Positions 48,480 to 58,977 of a DNA stretch of 64,000 nt are shown piece by piece (position 1 is the stretch's first letter; each line of letters begins with the position of its first letter). The stretch comes from Suillus spraguei (Eukaryota; Basidiomycota; Agaricomycetes; Boletales; Suillaceae), in assembly GCA_016800925.1 (NCBI GenBank), contig JABCPU010000032.1:244668-308667 (forward strand). Direction: 5' to 3'. Under the pieces are notes generated by a model. It saw only the letters and a program-made list of their open reading frames with translations, had not been told where the DNA came from and searched no databases. The translations under genes and the position numbers were made by a program.

Positions 48480-49690
48480 AAGAGGTAGTAGTCAAACGGA
48501 CCTGCCGAGTCAAACAAAGTGTTCGACGAAGAGAACGGACCTGCCGAGTCAAATGAAGCATTCGACAAGAGAACCAATGTGCCAGTCAAACGAAGCGTTC
48601 GACGAAGAGAACCAACATGCCGAGTCAAACCAAGCATTCGACAAAGAGAATGGACCTGCCGAGTCAAACGAAGCGTTCGACAAAGAGAGTGGACGTGCCG
48701 AGTCAAACAAAGCGTTCGACAAAGAGAACCAACGTGCCGAGTCAAACGAAGCGTTCGACAAAGAGAACCAACGTGCCGAGTCAAACGAAGCGTTCGACAA
48801 AGAGAGTGGACCTGCCGAGTCAAACGAAGCGTTCGACAAAGAGAGTGGACGTGCCGAGTCAAACAAGCGTTCGACAAAGAGAACCAACGTGCCGAGTCAA
48901 ACAAAGCGTTCGACAAAGAGAACCAACGTGCCGAGTCAAACAAGCGTTCGACAAAGAGAACCAACGTGCTGAGTCAAACGAAGCGTTCGACAAAGAGAAT
49001 GGACCTGCCGAGTCAAACGAAGTGTTCGACAAAGAGAACCAACGTGCCGAGTCAAACGAAGCGTTCGACAAAGAGAACCAACGTGCCGAGTCAAACGAAG
49101 CGTTCGACAAAGAGAGTGGACGTGCCGAGTCAAACGAAGCGTTCGACAAAGAGAACCAATGTACCGAGTCAAACGAAGCGTTCGACAAAGAGAATGGACC
49201 TGCCGAGTCAAACGAAGTGTTCGACAAAGAGAACCAACGTGCCGAGTCAAACGAAGCGTTCGACAAAGAGAACCAACGTGCCGAGTCAAACGAAGCGTTC
49301 GACAAAGAGAATGGACCTGCCGAGTCAAACGAAGCGTTCGACAAAGAGAGTGGACCTGCCGAGTCAAACGAAGCGTTCGACAAAGAGATGGACGTGCCAA
49401 GTCAAACGAAGCATTCGACAAAGAGAACCAACGTGCCGAGTCAAACGAAGTGTTCGACAAAGAGAATGGACCTGCCGAGTCAAACGAAGTGTTCGACAAA
49501 GAGAACCAACGTGCCGAGTCAAACGAAGCGTTCGACAAAGAGAACCAATGTGCCGAGTCAAACGAAGCGTTCGACGAAGAGAACGGACCTGCCGAGTCAA
49601 ACAAAGCATTCGACGAAGAGATGAGAAGATGTAGTAGTCAAACAGACCTGCCGAGTCAAACAACCGTTCGACGAAGAGATGAAGAACATC
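48480..49690. repeat. Minisatellite, 39-bp unit, about 30 copies
   Basis: The unit is GCCGAGTCAAACGAAGCGTT followed by CGACAAAGAG and a variable nine-base segment, mostly AACCAACGT, AATGGACCT, AGTGGACCT or AGTGGACGT. The variants recur in blocks (for example the series AATGGACCT, then a GTGTTCGAC-marked unit, then AACCAACGT twice), so there is a higher-order period of about five units. Since 39 is divisible by three and the unit lacks stops in most frames, very long repetitive open frames exist on both strands. I do not call a gene. Confidence 0.93.
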
Positions 49691-49790
49691 CCAGGCCATG
49701 GTCAAACGCAGTGTTAGACGACGTTGTATAAATGTGGATGTCTAGCTGGAAATTACTAGCTAGAGGTCCAAACAGAGATCTCATGCGCAA

Positions 49791-50320
49791 GTCCAATGAA
49801 GTTAGTCAAATGGACCTTGAGAATTACTTGTGGAAAGATTGACAGTCCGCTGGCGGGTCATTTACGGTCCACTGTAAATTTCGCACGCTCGGTGTCGATA
49901 GCCAATGACTTCTATCGAAACACACCTTGATGTTCACTCATTGATAGTTTCTTTTGATCGAAGTCCTTGCCTGCTGTTCGAAGCTCGTGAGTGTGTTGAT
50001 TAGATTTTCCCTCGAGTTCTATCCATGCTGATCGAAGCCGTTGCTCACTGTTTGCAGCTTCTCACTCGCTGCTCTCGCTCTCCCACTCGCTGCTCTCACT
50101 TGCTGGTAACCTCGACGCCTACCTCAGCCATTGTTGCGGAACACCCTTCATATTTACCTGTATCCTGTCAGTTGCATGATGGCCTTTGATGTCATGCCAT
50201 GTATTGACATAATGGTCGGTAATCATTGTACTAGTATTCCACAAGCAAGTTACAAAAGAAGCTAATGTGCGCGCCTCTGTTTGAACCACTGCTTGAGATA
50301 TAGTGTACATACTATATACA
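49791..50320. other. Spacer
   Basis: No gene recognised. Contains a short duplicated phrase, CTCACTCGCTGCTCTC, near 50,060-50,100. Confidence 0.3.
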
Positions 50321-50344
50321 AGCGCCCCGCTCGCCTGCGGACGG
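50321..50344 (-). other. GC-rich hairpin, possible Helitron 3' end
   Basis: CCGC (50,327-50,330) pairs with GCGG (50,337-50,340) around a six-base loop, inside a GC-rich island surrounded by AT-rich DNA. It lies about 55 bp beyond the stop of a Helitron-type helicase remnant, where a Helitron 3' hairpin is expected. The bases after it on the minus strand (GCGCTTG then T) are not a canonical CTRR end, so this is tentative. Confidence 0.35.
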
Positions 50345-50398
50345 TCATTCTTTATTCATTGTAGTCATAACGAATTTTAAACTATGTTTTGCTGACTC

Positions 50399-50730
50399 TC
50401 ACCTCATTTTTTGTCGACCACAATGCTCTAATAGCCTATTTCGCACTCTGGACAGCGCAGTATACAGTTGACCGAACGTCATCACATATGCAGGTCGTAG
50501 CAGAAACTGTCTTCTATTGACAGTCCAACTGGAGCATGCTGGAAGTGATATGGAGAAGACAATGAATGCCCCCCATCTGTGGAATTTGCACTTCGATGAA
50601 ACTGTGCAATGCAGTGATGCGCATTGCGCACCCAACCTTTTTCGACTGACATGTTTCGTTGAATGGCGCATATCACATTCACTTTTAGGTCCAGGCAATG
50701 CGGTAGTGTATTCAGGTATGTGACAGGTGG
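50399..50730 (-). pseudogene. Helitron/PIF1-type helicase C-terminal remnant
   Basis: Two minus-strand frames carry the tail of a transposon helicase. One frame reads NVICAIQRNMSVEKGWVRNA, matching the region where rolling-circle helicases have a met-rich RNMS-x-x-KG-VRN motif. The other continues SSWTVNRRQFLLRPAYVMTF then GQLYTALSRVRN, the near-terminal motif (GQLYxALSRV). Between AYVMTF and GQLY the motif V segment is deleted, and there is a frameshift between the two parts. Only a decayed fragment of a RepHel-like protein remains. Confidence 0.7.
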
Positions 50731-50734
50731 CAGA

Positions 50735-51118
50735 CCAAGTCAATGTGTAATGAGAAATAAAAATAAATGACATATAATGGACGTCGGCACAGTACAGCTC
50801 AAGAGTAGTCTCATCACCTGCGGTGGCAGTGATGAGGAGAGCATTGATAAAGTAGACTCCGTCGTCAGGCAGAGCCGTTCTATCTCCGAATGTAAGAATA
50901 GAAAAGGGAAGATCGATGGCAGTGGTAGTATCCTCCGCATCCGTAGTGAGAGGAACAAAGCCGTCCATCCTCCAGGATCGCTTCTTATTGAGTGAGGTGG
51001 GAGAGATATTTTGAATGCCTACAATGCCATGGAAAGAGCAGCTGGATGCCATCGCCAGGATTGGAATGAGAGACGCCACTAAGAACTCATATGAATGGGA
51101 GAGAAGTTCAAACTCCAC
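50735..51118 (-). pseudogene. Unidentified fungal family fragment
   Basis: The minus-strand frame encodes MDGFVPLTTDAEDTTTAIDL, PFSILTFGDRTALPDDGVYF and INALLITATAGDETTLELYC. This looks like a genuine beta-rich protein segment and lies upstream of the helicase remnant in the same frame, but I do not recognise the family. It might belong to the same mobile element or be captured host sequence. Confidence 0.35.
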
Positions 51119-51995
51119 TGGTCGATCTCAGTTACCAAGCGTGGAACGACAAAGGGGTTGAAATTTCATGGAAGACATCAGGAAGCGGAGCATCAGACGG
51201 TCCTTTGTATATTTAGCGTAATAGGTGGACTTAGAGAGATTGACGTGTTAGTGAGAGAACACGATCAATATGTGATTTCTGCTTTCATCTGAGTTTAGGC
51301 AGAGTAGTGTTCTAAGACTGAGAGAAACAAATATTCGTGTACTCAATGATGAGCTAGAGGATTTGGTTTTTGTGTGGGAAGGGCTGATCTCGATGGCCAG
51401 GCAGGTGTTTTGCTTGGAGTCTATGCAAGGCTCGGAGCTCTGTGTCTGAGGTTCGGATGCTGGAAGACGTGTGCATTGAGCAAAAACCTGCATGAATCGG
51501 GAGGAGGAGAAAGACAGCCCTTCGGAGCGCTGACTGATTTAGTATCGGGAGCAGACGTTGGGTCTGAAGGAGAAAGCAATACCAAACCAAAAAGCACTGG
51601 AATATGAAGATATTAGGGAGGTGGGCGGGTGAGCTAAAAGTGAGGAGTCGCACAGGAGAGAGGAACGAAGAAGAGGAGAAGAAAAAACGAACGCAAATCT
51701 TCGAAGCAGAGAGGGCGTGTTTGAGAGGAGGCGCACAGACCAATGCCATTCTCGTCGCGAAGCACGAGAATGAGGATCTCCACATGGACGCTTACAAAGG
51801 CCCTTTTCACATGCGTCAACGTTCGCAAGCTCACGATCCGCTCGGAACGTACAAGTACTCCTGTGGAGCTCGCACATGGCGTTGACATCAATTGGAAATC
51901 ATTTCGTTCTCACAGCATGTAGATATGTGACATGATCAAAATGTCGTCCCAGTACGAAAACTTAGCTCATGGATGCCGTCAATAGTAGCTCGGCT
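51119..51995. other. Spacer
   Basis: No gene recognised. Many overlapping open frames on both strands, none with a motif. Confidence 0.3.
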
Positions 51996-53558
51996 AAACC
52001 TTTATTTGGAAATGTACCCACAAAGGGAATCCAGCGAGAGCTTTTGCACCGAGGCATACACCTTCGCATAGTCCAGGGACGAGATGGAGTCCATCAAGAG
52101 TTGGAAGGTCGAAGGATTCCATCTTACATGTGCAACGATATATAGGAGGGAAGAAATCCGGTAACGATGAAGGATAGACTGTGGACTCTCCAGGACTGAA
52201 GATAAATTTGGTACTGGTTCCAAACACATTGCGGCGGCGTTCCTCTGGGGTCAACCTATGTTCTCGAGCTGCACAAATGGGACGATGACGAACTACAACC
52301 AAAAAGCGGAATTTGCTTCTCACATTTCATTGCTCGTAACAGCCGCTGCTCATCAATAAAGGGAATCTTAACGATTGCTTCCCATTCTTGCTTCTTTCCA
52401 TTTAAGTCTTGCTCAAATTCAAGAGGGTAAAAGTCCAATATCGGTGGATTTGGATCGTGCATTAGGTCCTATGGTTGATTAGTCTAATGCATGACACAGG
52501 CCACTGAACATACTTGATATGCTATCGGAATATGTTCCATGCTTGCAGACGGGAGGACGCCCATCAGTTGTTCGAAAGGACGGAAAGGTTTACAAAGCTC
52601 GAACATGAACGACTTGTCACCAAGGTCGCGTAAATCTTGAAGAAAATGTGAACATAGCACAATGAGGACAGGGAATGTAAAAAGTACCAGATATCCGCGG
52701 GGCGTGATGGTAATTGTAAAACCAGCCCCAGGAGGCGATCCCACTGTAATAGTGATGCATACCCCATTGTAGACCCTCTGCGTAGCGGTATATCAAGTCG
52801 TCCATCTCTTTAGGGTCATCATAGGAGATTCCAAGTTTCTCCTGTCGTGCAACCGGTTGGTCTGACGAACGGTATACAAGGCGGGGACGCACCTTGTAAT
52901 ATCCTCTCTTCCATTCGGACATTTTGTCGTTGATGGATTGTTCATGTCGTGCGTCAAAAACCCCCACCTTCATCATCATCATCATCATCATCCACCACAG
53001 GGGCCTTGTCGAATTTCTTTGACACTCGATCTACTGCAGCCCTACCTTCATCATCATCTTCCTCCACATCTTCCTACTCGCTCTCACTATTACTGTCTCC
53101 GTTAGCCTGCTCTGGATCAGTTTCTGCCAAAGGTTCGTCCAAAAATCCTGGGAGCCGCCATGTGACAAGATTTTGATCCTCTTCATCGCACTCATCCCAT
53201 GTAACCGACAGATGCAACTCCTCCGCCAGGGTGCTGATGAACTTCCGTTCCCGAGCGGGAAACGTATTAGGCATTGTCAGGGCCGCAGTACGGTGCTGTG
53301 AGGGTTTCCTGGGGTTTTGCAATACAAACTGCTGTACTTGATCAAAAATGTCTCGTTGAGGGCGCGTAAGAACTAACATGGACTAATTGTTAGTTGTCGA
53401 CAGGAAGAATGGAAAACTGTACCAAGCTTAGCACGCATGCGCGCAAGTTCCATTTCTTCTACGTGTTTGCTCCGCTTTCCTTTGAACCAATTCGAGTCCA
53501 CATATTCTATGGTGTACGGTCTTTCGTCCGCGCCCCTGTAGTCGTCCTAGTATGACAT
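51996..53558 (-). pseudogene. XRN1: XRN1 fragment (5'-3' exoribonuclease)
   Basis: Middle part of the cytoplasmic mRNA-decay nuclease, with its introns. In minus-strand order: WFKGKRSKHVEEMELARMRA, RPQRDIFDQVQQFVLQN, SVTWDECDEEDQNLVTWRLP, an acidic stretch, FDARHEQS, WKRGYYK, EKLGISYDDPKEMDDLIYRY, GLQWGMHHYYSGIASWGWFY, KPFRPFEQLMGVLPSASMEH, ILDFYPLEFEQDLNGKKQEW, KIPFIDEQRLL and TPEERRRNVFGTSTKF. A TAG interrupts it after DSNSESE (about 53,075) and one extra T shifts the frame in GGGF/DARH (about 52,961-52,965). The catalytic N-terminal domain is missing, and the piece ends abruptly at ALAGFPL, near 52,020. Confidence 0.9.
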
Positions 53559-53892
53559 GTATGATGCTGTCATCGAACGCCTACAACGATGGACGGTTCA
53601 CGAAAGGGACTTGTATACTTAGCAAGCCGTGTGTCTGCTTCGCCTGTACCTCCACTCCTTTCCGCTCACTCTGGCGCCTTCAGGTGTCGTTCGCATATGT
53701 TCGAGCCACGTCAGCATTTGCTGACGTGCGCTGGGCAGATGCGTTAAGCACTGGAAAAGGGCTTGTACCTTAAGGGAGAAGAGGCTAATATCGAGGATGG
53801 TGGAGATGATATTATATTTTATTAACTTGACCTATGTATTCTATGGTGTACGGTCTTTCGTCCGCGCCCCTGTAGTCGTCCTTGTATGACAT
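53503..53892. repeat. 56-bp direct repeat at the XRN1 fragment edge
   Basis: A 56-nt stretch starting TATTCTATGGTGTACGG occurs at 53,503-53,558 and again at 53,837-53,892, 334 bp apart, with one or two differences. The first copy is the 5'-most recognisable XRN1 codon stretch. The DNA between (53,559-53,836) is unrelated. Confidence 0.92.
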
Positions 53893-53904
53893 AGGCAATT
53901 GCGT

Positions 53905-54361
53905 TCAAAAAATGATTTGATGTTGCAGAGGTGCAAGGGGATGTAGATATAGACTGATAGGATGATGAAGACGATGCAGATAGGATGATGTTGGGGTGAA
54001 GGTGGAGGATGTCACGGTAGGAGAGGACGTTAGAGAGGAAGTGGAAGCTGCTGGCGAGGTGAGACCACCGTAAGTCCAAGCGCCGTCACTGCCCGAGGGA
54101 ATCTGGAAGGTGAGGGCATCAGTATAGTACACAATGTATAGTTATCTTGAAGCACATTTCTTCGGCCATAGAAACGAATGTGCAAACAAAACCACTCACA
54201 CTTGGACCGTAGTAAGTGAGTGGGAGCTGAAGGGCGGTCTCGCTGGTTACAGTTTGCCCTCCAGCATTTTTGGACACGCATAATTTCCTCCTCATGTTAA
54301 TTTGCATTAAAAAGGGCGATGGCCTGACGGCCGCCACGTAAGTAGCGACCACACCAGACAA
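53905..54361 (-). pseudogene. Ser/Thr-rich protein fragment, unidentified
   Basis: Two minus-strand frames may be joined exons: VSKNAGGQTVTSETALQLPL and TYYGPS, then DALTFQIPSGSDGAWTYGGL and a Ser/Thr-rich tail. The bridge DALTF follows a plausible acceptor at the right phase. It could be a piece of a cell-wall or secreted protein. Function unknown. Confidence 0.3.
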
Positions 54362-54373
54362 GAATGACGCGCC

Positions 54374-54860
54374 TTAATCAAGAGTAGGAGATGTGTTTTC
54401 TTGACATTGGCGTCCACGAACAGGAACCCGAACGCCAATCAAAGAGAGCACCGACCAAAGGGCGATGGCCGATTTGTCTTTGCCTGCAGGGCCAGATATC
54501 CGCAGCATGCCTGGAACGTTGTCCCCAGTGCTGCTGACCCAGTCCGTGATCTGGGATAGGATTTCCGTGCGCGTCCCTTCAAGGCATTCTTTTCTGGTAT
54601 CTAGTCCTGCGCCATCTGCAATATCATACCGCCGAGGCCCGATTTCTTCTAAAAAGGTGTGAATATATGCCAAGTGACGAGGACGTTCGAACACTTACCC
54701 ATATCATGGACATGTATAGCTATGTCATGGACGGGTATGACTACATCGGAAGCAACCTGGTCCCATAAGCTTTGCATAAGCCTATCGAAGACGTCATTGT
54801 ACTTTTGAATCGTATCTGTTGTTCCCGAGGTGACGTTCTTTCCGAGTCTGCTCCCTGTAA
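54374..54860 (-). pseudogene. NACHT-type NLR fragment
   Basis: Two minus-strand exons. The upstream one (about 54,860-54,705) reads TIQKYNDVFDRLMQSLWDQV; the next (to 54,374) has DGAGLDTRKECLEGTRTEIL, SQITDWVSSTGDNVPGMLRI and SGPAGKDKSAIA. This is the entry of the NACHT NTPase of mushroom NLR-like proteins (usual pattern CxxGTRxxIL, then SGPAGxGKSAIA). The Walker A has Asp where Gly is usual (GKDKS), and homology ends immediately after AIA, so the rest of the NTPase and all repeats are missing. Confidence 0.75.
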
Positions 54861-55167
54861 TGATAGTATAAGCTTAAGACGCTCAATAAAGCAACGGCTT
54901 ATTAAGACTCAAATATTCTTGGTCTCCGAATAATTTTTGATAAAATATTTGACGCATTCACAGAGTCATGTAAGACAACGATGGTGAAGTCAGCAACGTG
55001 GCGTGAGAGTCCTCCCGGGAGCGCCGGACAACTCTGGTTCCGGTTTGCTGATGGCCCCTTGTTGTACAACTCTCAAGTAAACACGAAACAGCTAGGTCTT
55101 AGGTGAGAGAGTTTTGCTCATCAATATCATAGGGTTCTAAATATTCCTCTGATCTCCCTCCTAAAAG
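54861..55167. other. Spacer between gene fragments
   Basis: No gene recognised. Breakpoints between the NLR fragment and the next piece must lie here. Confidence 0.3.
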
Positions 55168-55828
55168 GTGCAATCGCAAATGGTTGACGGTGCTCGCCTT
55201 ATCCGGTCTGCAAAGTCTGGTAGTGATTGGACTTTCAACGATCTCATGGCATACAACATCACCGTCACGCCTCAGTCGCCTGAACAGTTTTTTCGTCAAA
55301 ACCATGGAACGCTCTTGGAGGGTGTAGATCCATCCCTCCTTAATCCCAGTCTTAATGACGAGAATATCTCAGACGCCGTTTTCGAATATCTAGGCCATCT
55401 TGACCTGGCTACCAATGTCACTCAAGAAAGTTTCATTGACGCGTTTGCTCAGAAAACTCTTCAGATACTCGGCTTCGTTGAACGTGGCTTAATCCTCACC
55501 GCACGTCATAATATCCCACTACGGATCTGTGGCAATAACCAGTGAGTTGCCGAAACAGATGTGTGTCTGCTCGATCTGCGATCGATGATCTTGCTTGTTT
55601 TGCAAGATGACAAAACCGTATTCAGTAGGTCTTATCCAGAACCACAGGTCATTGCAGAAGCGATTGCCGCGTATCAAGACAACAATGAGAAACGGATCCT
55701 CAGATCACTCCCCCCCTTGATGCCATGACTATTCCGTGCATCACTATGGTTGGCACTCGACCTATCTTCTATCTCGTCCCTGTCACCGAAGCGCTCAGCA
55801 ATGCGGTTGCGATTGAGTAAAGTGTTGT
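55168..55828 (+). pseudogene. Agaricomycete nuclease-like family, broken copy
   Basis: Reads MVDGARLIRSAKSGSDWTFN, DLMAYNITVTPQSPEQFF, ISDAVFEYLGHLDLATNV, FAQKTLQILGFVERGLILTA and IPLRICGNN, where a TGA interrupts. The frame then continues VAETDVCLLDLRSMILLVLQ, DDKTVFS, PEPQVIAEAIAAYQDNNEKR and DAMTIPCITMVGTRPIFYLV. I know this as a widespread uncharacterised mushroom family. The pattern TDV...LVLQDDK resembles a PD-(D/E)XK nuclease core, which is inference. The piece ends at EALSNAVAIE, where it meets the copied RPN7/BTB spacer at a shared TTGAGTAAAG. Confidence 0.6.
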
Positions 55829-56010
55829 GCTGGTACTTTACGTCTTGTCCCTCCGTCTTTTCAAGTGTCGTATTTCGCTTTAAGTTGACACCTGAAGGAT
55901 GCGCAGAAGTGGGCATGTCCACCATTTCTATCGTCAAGGTGGACCTTCATTTCAGACCGTGAGCATGCCTTAGATCTTTGTATGTATGCCTATCATTTTA
56001 TGGCGCTAGT
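55819..56010. repeat. Inverted copy of the RPN7/BTB intergenic DNA
   Basis: Matches the reverse complement of about 31,093-31,304 with scattered changes and one loss of about 13 bp. It has no coding content and shows that non-coding local DNA was also copied into the patchwork. Confidence 0.9.
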
Positions 56011-56434
56011 CAGCAGTAAAAGGCTGGAGAGTCATATTTGAATGCGTCAACCTCAGACTTAAGATCAGAGCTCCACCGATCTGGAGTACATCCCCGAATG
56101 GAGTCTGAGGCATGTCGTTGGAGTCGTCTGTAGATCTAGCTAGAATGGAGGCGACTCTATCTTCCAGCTGCTGACTCGGTAGGAGTTGCGCCTGAGGCTT
56201 CGTCTTCTGGAAGAAGCACTCGTGCAAGTCCTGAACCAGGACTCCCAAGTCTTCATTCCGCAAACAGGGGCTCTTGGTGGGCATTCTTGCATAGTATCTT
56301 TGTATTTCCGTCATGGGTTGTTCTAGAGTTTCGTATTGACCTCTCTGTCCGGTGCACAGGCCTTGCTGCGGCAGTTGAAAGTAAATAGTTTCCTGCTCCG
56401 CCTCGGGATCGACATGAAACAAGAGCGCATGCAA
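56006..56434 (-). pseudogene. Unidentified open frame in the patchwork
   Basis: A 142-codon minus-strand frame with protein-like composition (ALLFHVDPEAEQETIYFQLP, VLVQDLHECFFQKTKPQAQL, LPSQQLEDRVASILARSTDD). Family not recognised. Its end coincides with the edge of the copied RPN7/BTB spacer, so it is probably another truncated piece. Confidence 0.35.
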
Positions 56435-56704
56435 ACTTCACACTGATCAGAATGATATAACTCGGCTGTCACTTTTAATCCTTCCTGCCTTATCGACGGA
56501 TATTCCTTAGACTCACTCTGTCCTTAGCCTGCATGCATTATTCTGGCCTAAGGCCCCATTCACATTTTCGTTTGGTGGATTCTGACAGTTTTGGTTGATC
56601 TGTTCAGATTCTAGGCTGATATGTGCGCACCTCGAGGATATACAATCTCATGTTTCTAAGACGACCCTCGCGAGATGTGAAGGTTCATTCCATTTCATAG
56701 ATAG

Positions 56705-57420
56705 ACTATTACGAATAGATCCTTTCGATCGCCTTTTCTCATTGTGGGTGATTGACCTCGGCCTGCGCCGTCTTGAGGTCATATTAGCGTGTACCAGTAC
56801 CAGCCAGCAAATAGGAAATACCTTTCCAATGGGGTGCAAGAGACGAGTCAACGTATCGGCAAAAGCGATCTTGAACCGAAGACCATGCGCATTTGCGAAA
56901 GACTTGGCTAATAATTCCAGAAACTCGGCTCCCTCCTCAAATGCCTCTGGCGGCCATACCTAGCTGATACATGAACACAAAAATACAGAGGACAGGATCT
57001 CACTCTCAGTTGAACGTGACAGAGCCCTTTCACTAGATGCTTGTACTTCGTATCGAGGTCTTTCGCCACTTGACCCTTCGTTACAGGCTCGAGCTCGCAA
57101 AGAAAACGATCCGTGACACTCACAAAGCTGGCGGATAATTAGTTTGGATAATGGTACAGTAACGACGCCATGCTCACCGAACGTTTGCTAAGTGTCCGAG
57201 CAGCGTAGCATACAGTTCAGCATTAAGCCGATGATTAGCTGACCATGCAAGGAGCTTCAAGTCCGGTCTCTTAAACTGCTTGAACGTTGTTTCCTCCAGG
57301 GTAAATCCCAGTGCGTCTTTGGACAAAACGGACCAGACGCAATCTTCTGGACTATCATATAGTACTGTGAACCCCAGTATCATTCCTCCTGGCCTATAAT
57401 ATGCCATTTGTCACATCGGT
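56705..57420 (-). pseudogene. TAO3: Tao3/Furry (cell morphogenesis) fragment
   Basis: Minus-strand exons read PDLKLLAWSANHRLNAELYA, TDRFLCELEPVTKGQVAKDL, KYKHLVKGLCHVQLR, VWPPEAFEEGAEFLELLAKS, FANAHGLRFKIAFADTLTRL, LHPIGK and TAQAEVNHPQ, in the order found in the N-terminal domain of the large Furry/Tao3/Mor2 scaffold that acts with NDR kinases in polarity. The next codon is TGA where TGG is expected, followed by EKAIERIYS and the end of homology. Roughly 200 codons of a protein usually over 2,000 residues remain. Confidence 0.85.
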
Positions 57421-58253
57421 AGCTGCTTCACTCGTTATCAACCCCTCCTTCAGCGCTGACTCTGACTCAGACACGTGGGTGTTCAACGGCTACTGTGGAC
57501 CGAGTTCTCCGTCTGAGCAACTTGGTGTTGGCGACACCATCGTTGTTTATCAATACACCCTGCACATGAGTTCCATCCCCACCCCTTCCCCCATATTTAC
57601 CGCTACCATTACGCACATTGTGGGGTGGGGTGGAGGCCATGTTAGTTGGTGTGCATACCGAGGCCACTGCTGGCATTCCGACTTACCAGGGCCCTTGCAC
57701 CATTTGTCTTCCACTACGGATATGCCGTCTCTTTTGGTGGCAGCGACTCTGGGGATGGATATTTCCTTTCCCTCGCTTATCTGTGATCCTGCAGTCACAG
57801 TGATTCCATCACATCGATTCATTTGTCAGTATCCATTTGCTTGCCTTGTATCACTCAGCAGCCTATTGTGACTTACCCTTTCATTCATAGGTTTCAAGAT
57901 GCGCTTCAGTCATGTGCATGAACCCCAGTGAAAACTGGACATTCTGAAATCTGCTAAAACAGATGTAAATATACGCAAAGCTACTTTGCACCTTACATAC
58001 CTGGTCTTATCTACGGTACATAATCGACGCGTTTCGCAAACACAACATTCAGGCTATAGACTGCTTCCTCGTTTCACGCGTTGACTTTGTGTTTAGCAAA
58101 CGAGAATTACAAGCAGCGCCCGGTCCATACTATGGCTACTACTCGCACACGTCGTAATGCTCTGTACTCGTCACTAGCGCATGTAGTCCTTGTTGCACTA
58201 TTGCTGCACCCACCATAATACATACTTTTATGTGGCAGAGTAGGATTTTTTCT
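57421..58253. other. Spacer between gene fragments
   Basis: A plus-strand open frame at 57,401-57,871 shows no motif. No gene recognised. Confidence 0.3.
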
Positions 58254-58977
58254 ATGGGTTACCTCTCACTGCCAGCACTCAAAAACCTCAAAAAGTATTC
58301 CTATAAAGGTGTAGATGAGTGGGTACTGTTCCATTGAGTGTTCTTTTGCTGTCATACTGAACTTTGAAAATAAGATCTTTGGTTTCGCGTTATCTCCTTA
58401 CGCTATATTGGAATTGGTTCATCAAGCTCTTTCCACTCACCATCGCCCCAAATACCGTATGTTATTACCACTTAGTTCTTGGCGTCAGTCAAACTTGTTC
58501 AGATAACCTTGCTTGGCCTGTGTATTGTCGCTTTCAATGTCATCACGCTACTATATTACGACCCACTTTATTTGACGGAGAAAGATGGAGCAGTCGGGCC
58601 TCCTCAGTGGATCTACTTCACGTGCGCGCACTCTATTGTTTGTGTCAAGCTTGTGTCACGCTGACCCTCGAAACTTAGATGGGCGATTGGGTTGTTCATG
58701 TACCAAAGTCTAGACGCAGTGGACGGGTGAGTAGATACCTTACCACCGGTCTATATCCATGCTTATCCAAGTGCAGCAAGCAGGCACGGAGAACGGGAAT
58801 GGCTGGTCCTTTGGGAGAAATGTTGAATCATGGTCTGCATGCGCGTTTCCTGACGCGCATATATATCTAACCTTTTTTTCATAGGTTGCGACGCGCTTAA
58901 CACTACAGTATGCTGCCTTACTTCAAGTCGTGATTCTGGCCTCATCCTATGTACTTTTCCAGCTTGAGGTCGTTCTT
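58254..58977 (+). pseudogene. Choline/ethanolaminephosphotransferase, 5' exons only
   Basis: The parent enzyme makes phosphatidylcholine or phosphatidylethanolamine from diacylglycerol in the ER. Exons 58254-58318, 58375-58456, 58503-58621, 58679-58726, 58777-58832, 58885-58907 and 58963-58977 join in phase from MGYLSLPALKNLKKYSYKGV through YLLTLYWNWFIKLFPLTIAP, ITLLGLCIVAFNVITLLYYD, WAIGLFMYQSLDAVDG and KQARRTGMAGPLGEMLNHGC to DALNTTLEVVLA. The CDP-alcohol phosphotransferase motif DGxxAR...GxxxDxxxD is complete except that the first Asp after GEM is Asn. Homology then switches to histidyl-tRNA synthetase within the bases TTGCG. Confidence 0.88.

Noticed and set aside
48480..49690. CRISPR-like array
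   Set aside because: Regular repeats but no unique spacers, units are contiguous, and the DNA is eukaryotic nuclear.
48425..49740. Long proteins of 170 to 370 residues in several frames on both strands
   Set aside because: They are all translations of the 39-bp minisatellite, have no non-repetitive part and no frame stands out.
51374..51885. Overlapping 70 to 140-codon frames on both strands
   Set aside because: No motif, no splice partners and mirrored open frames typical of chance in this composition.
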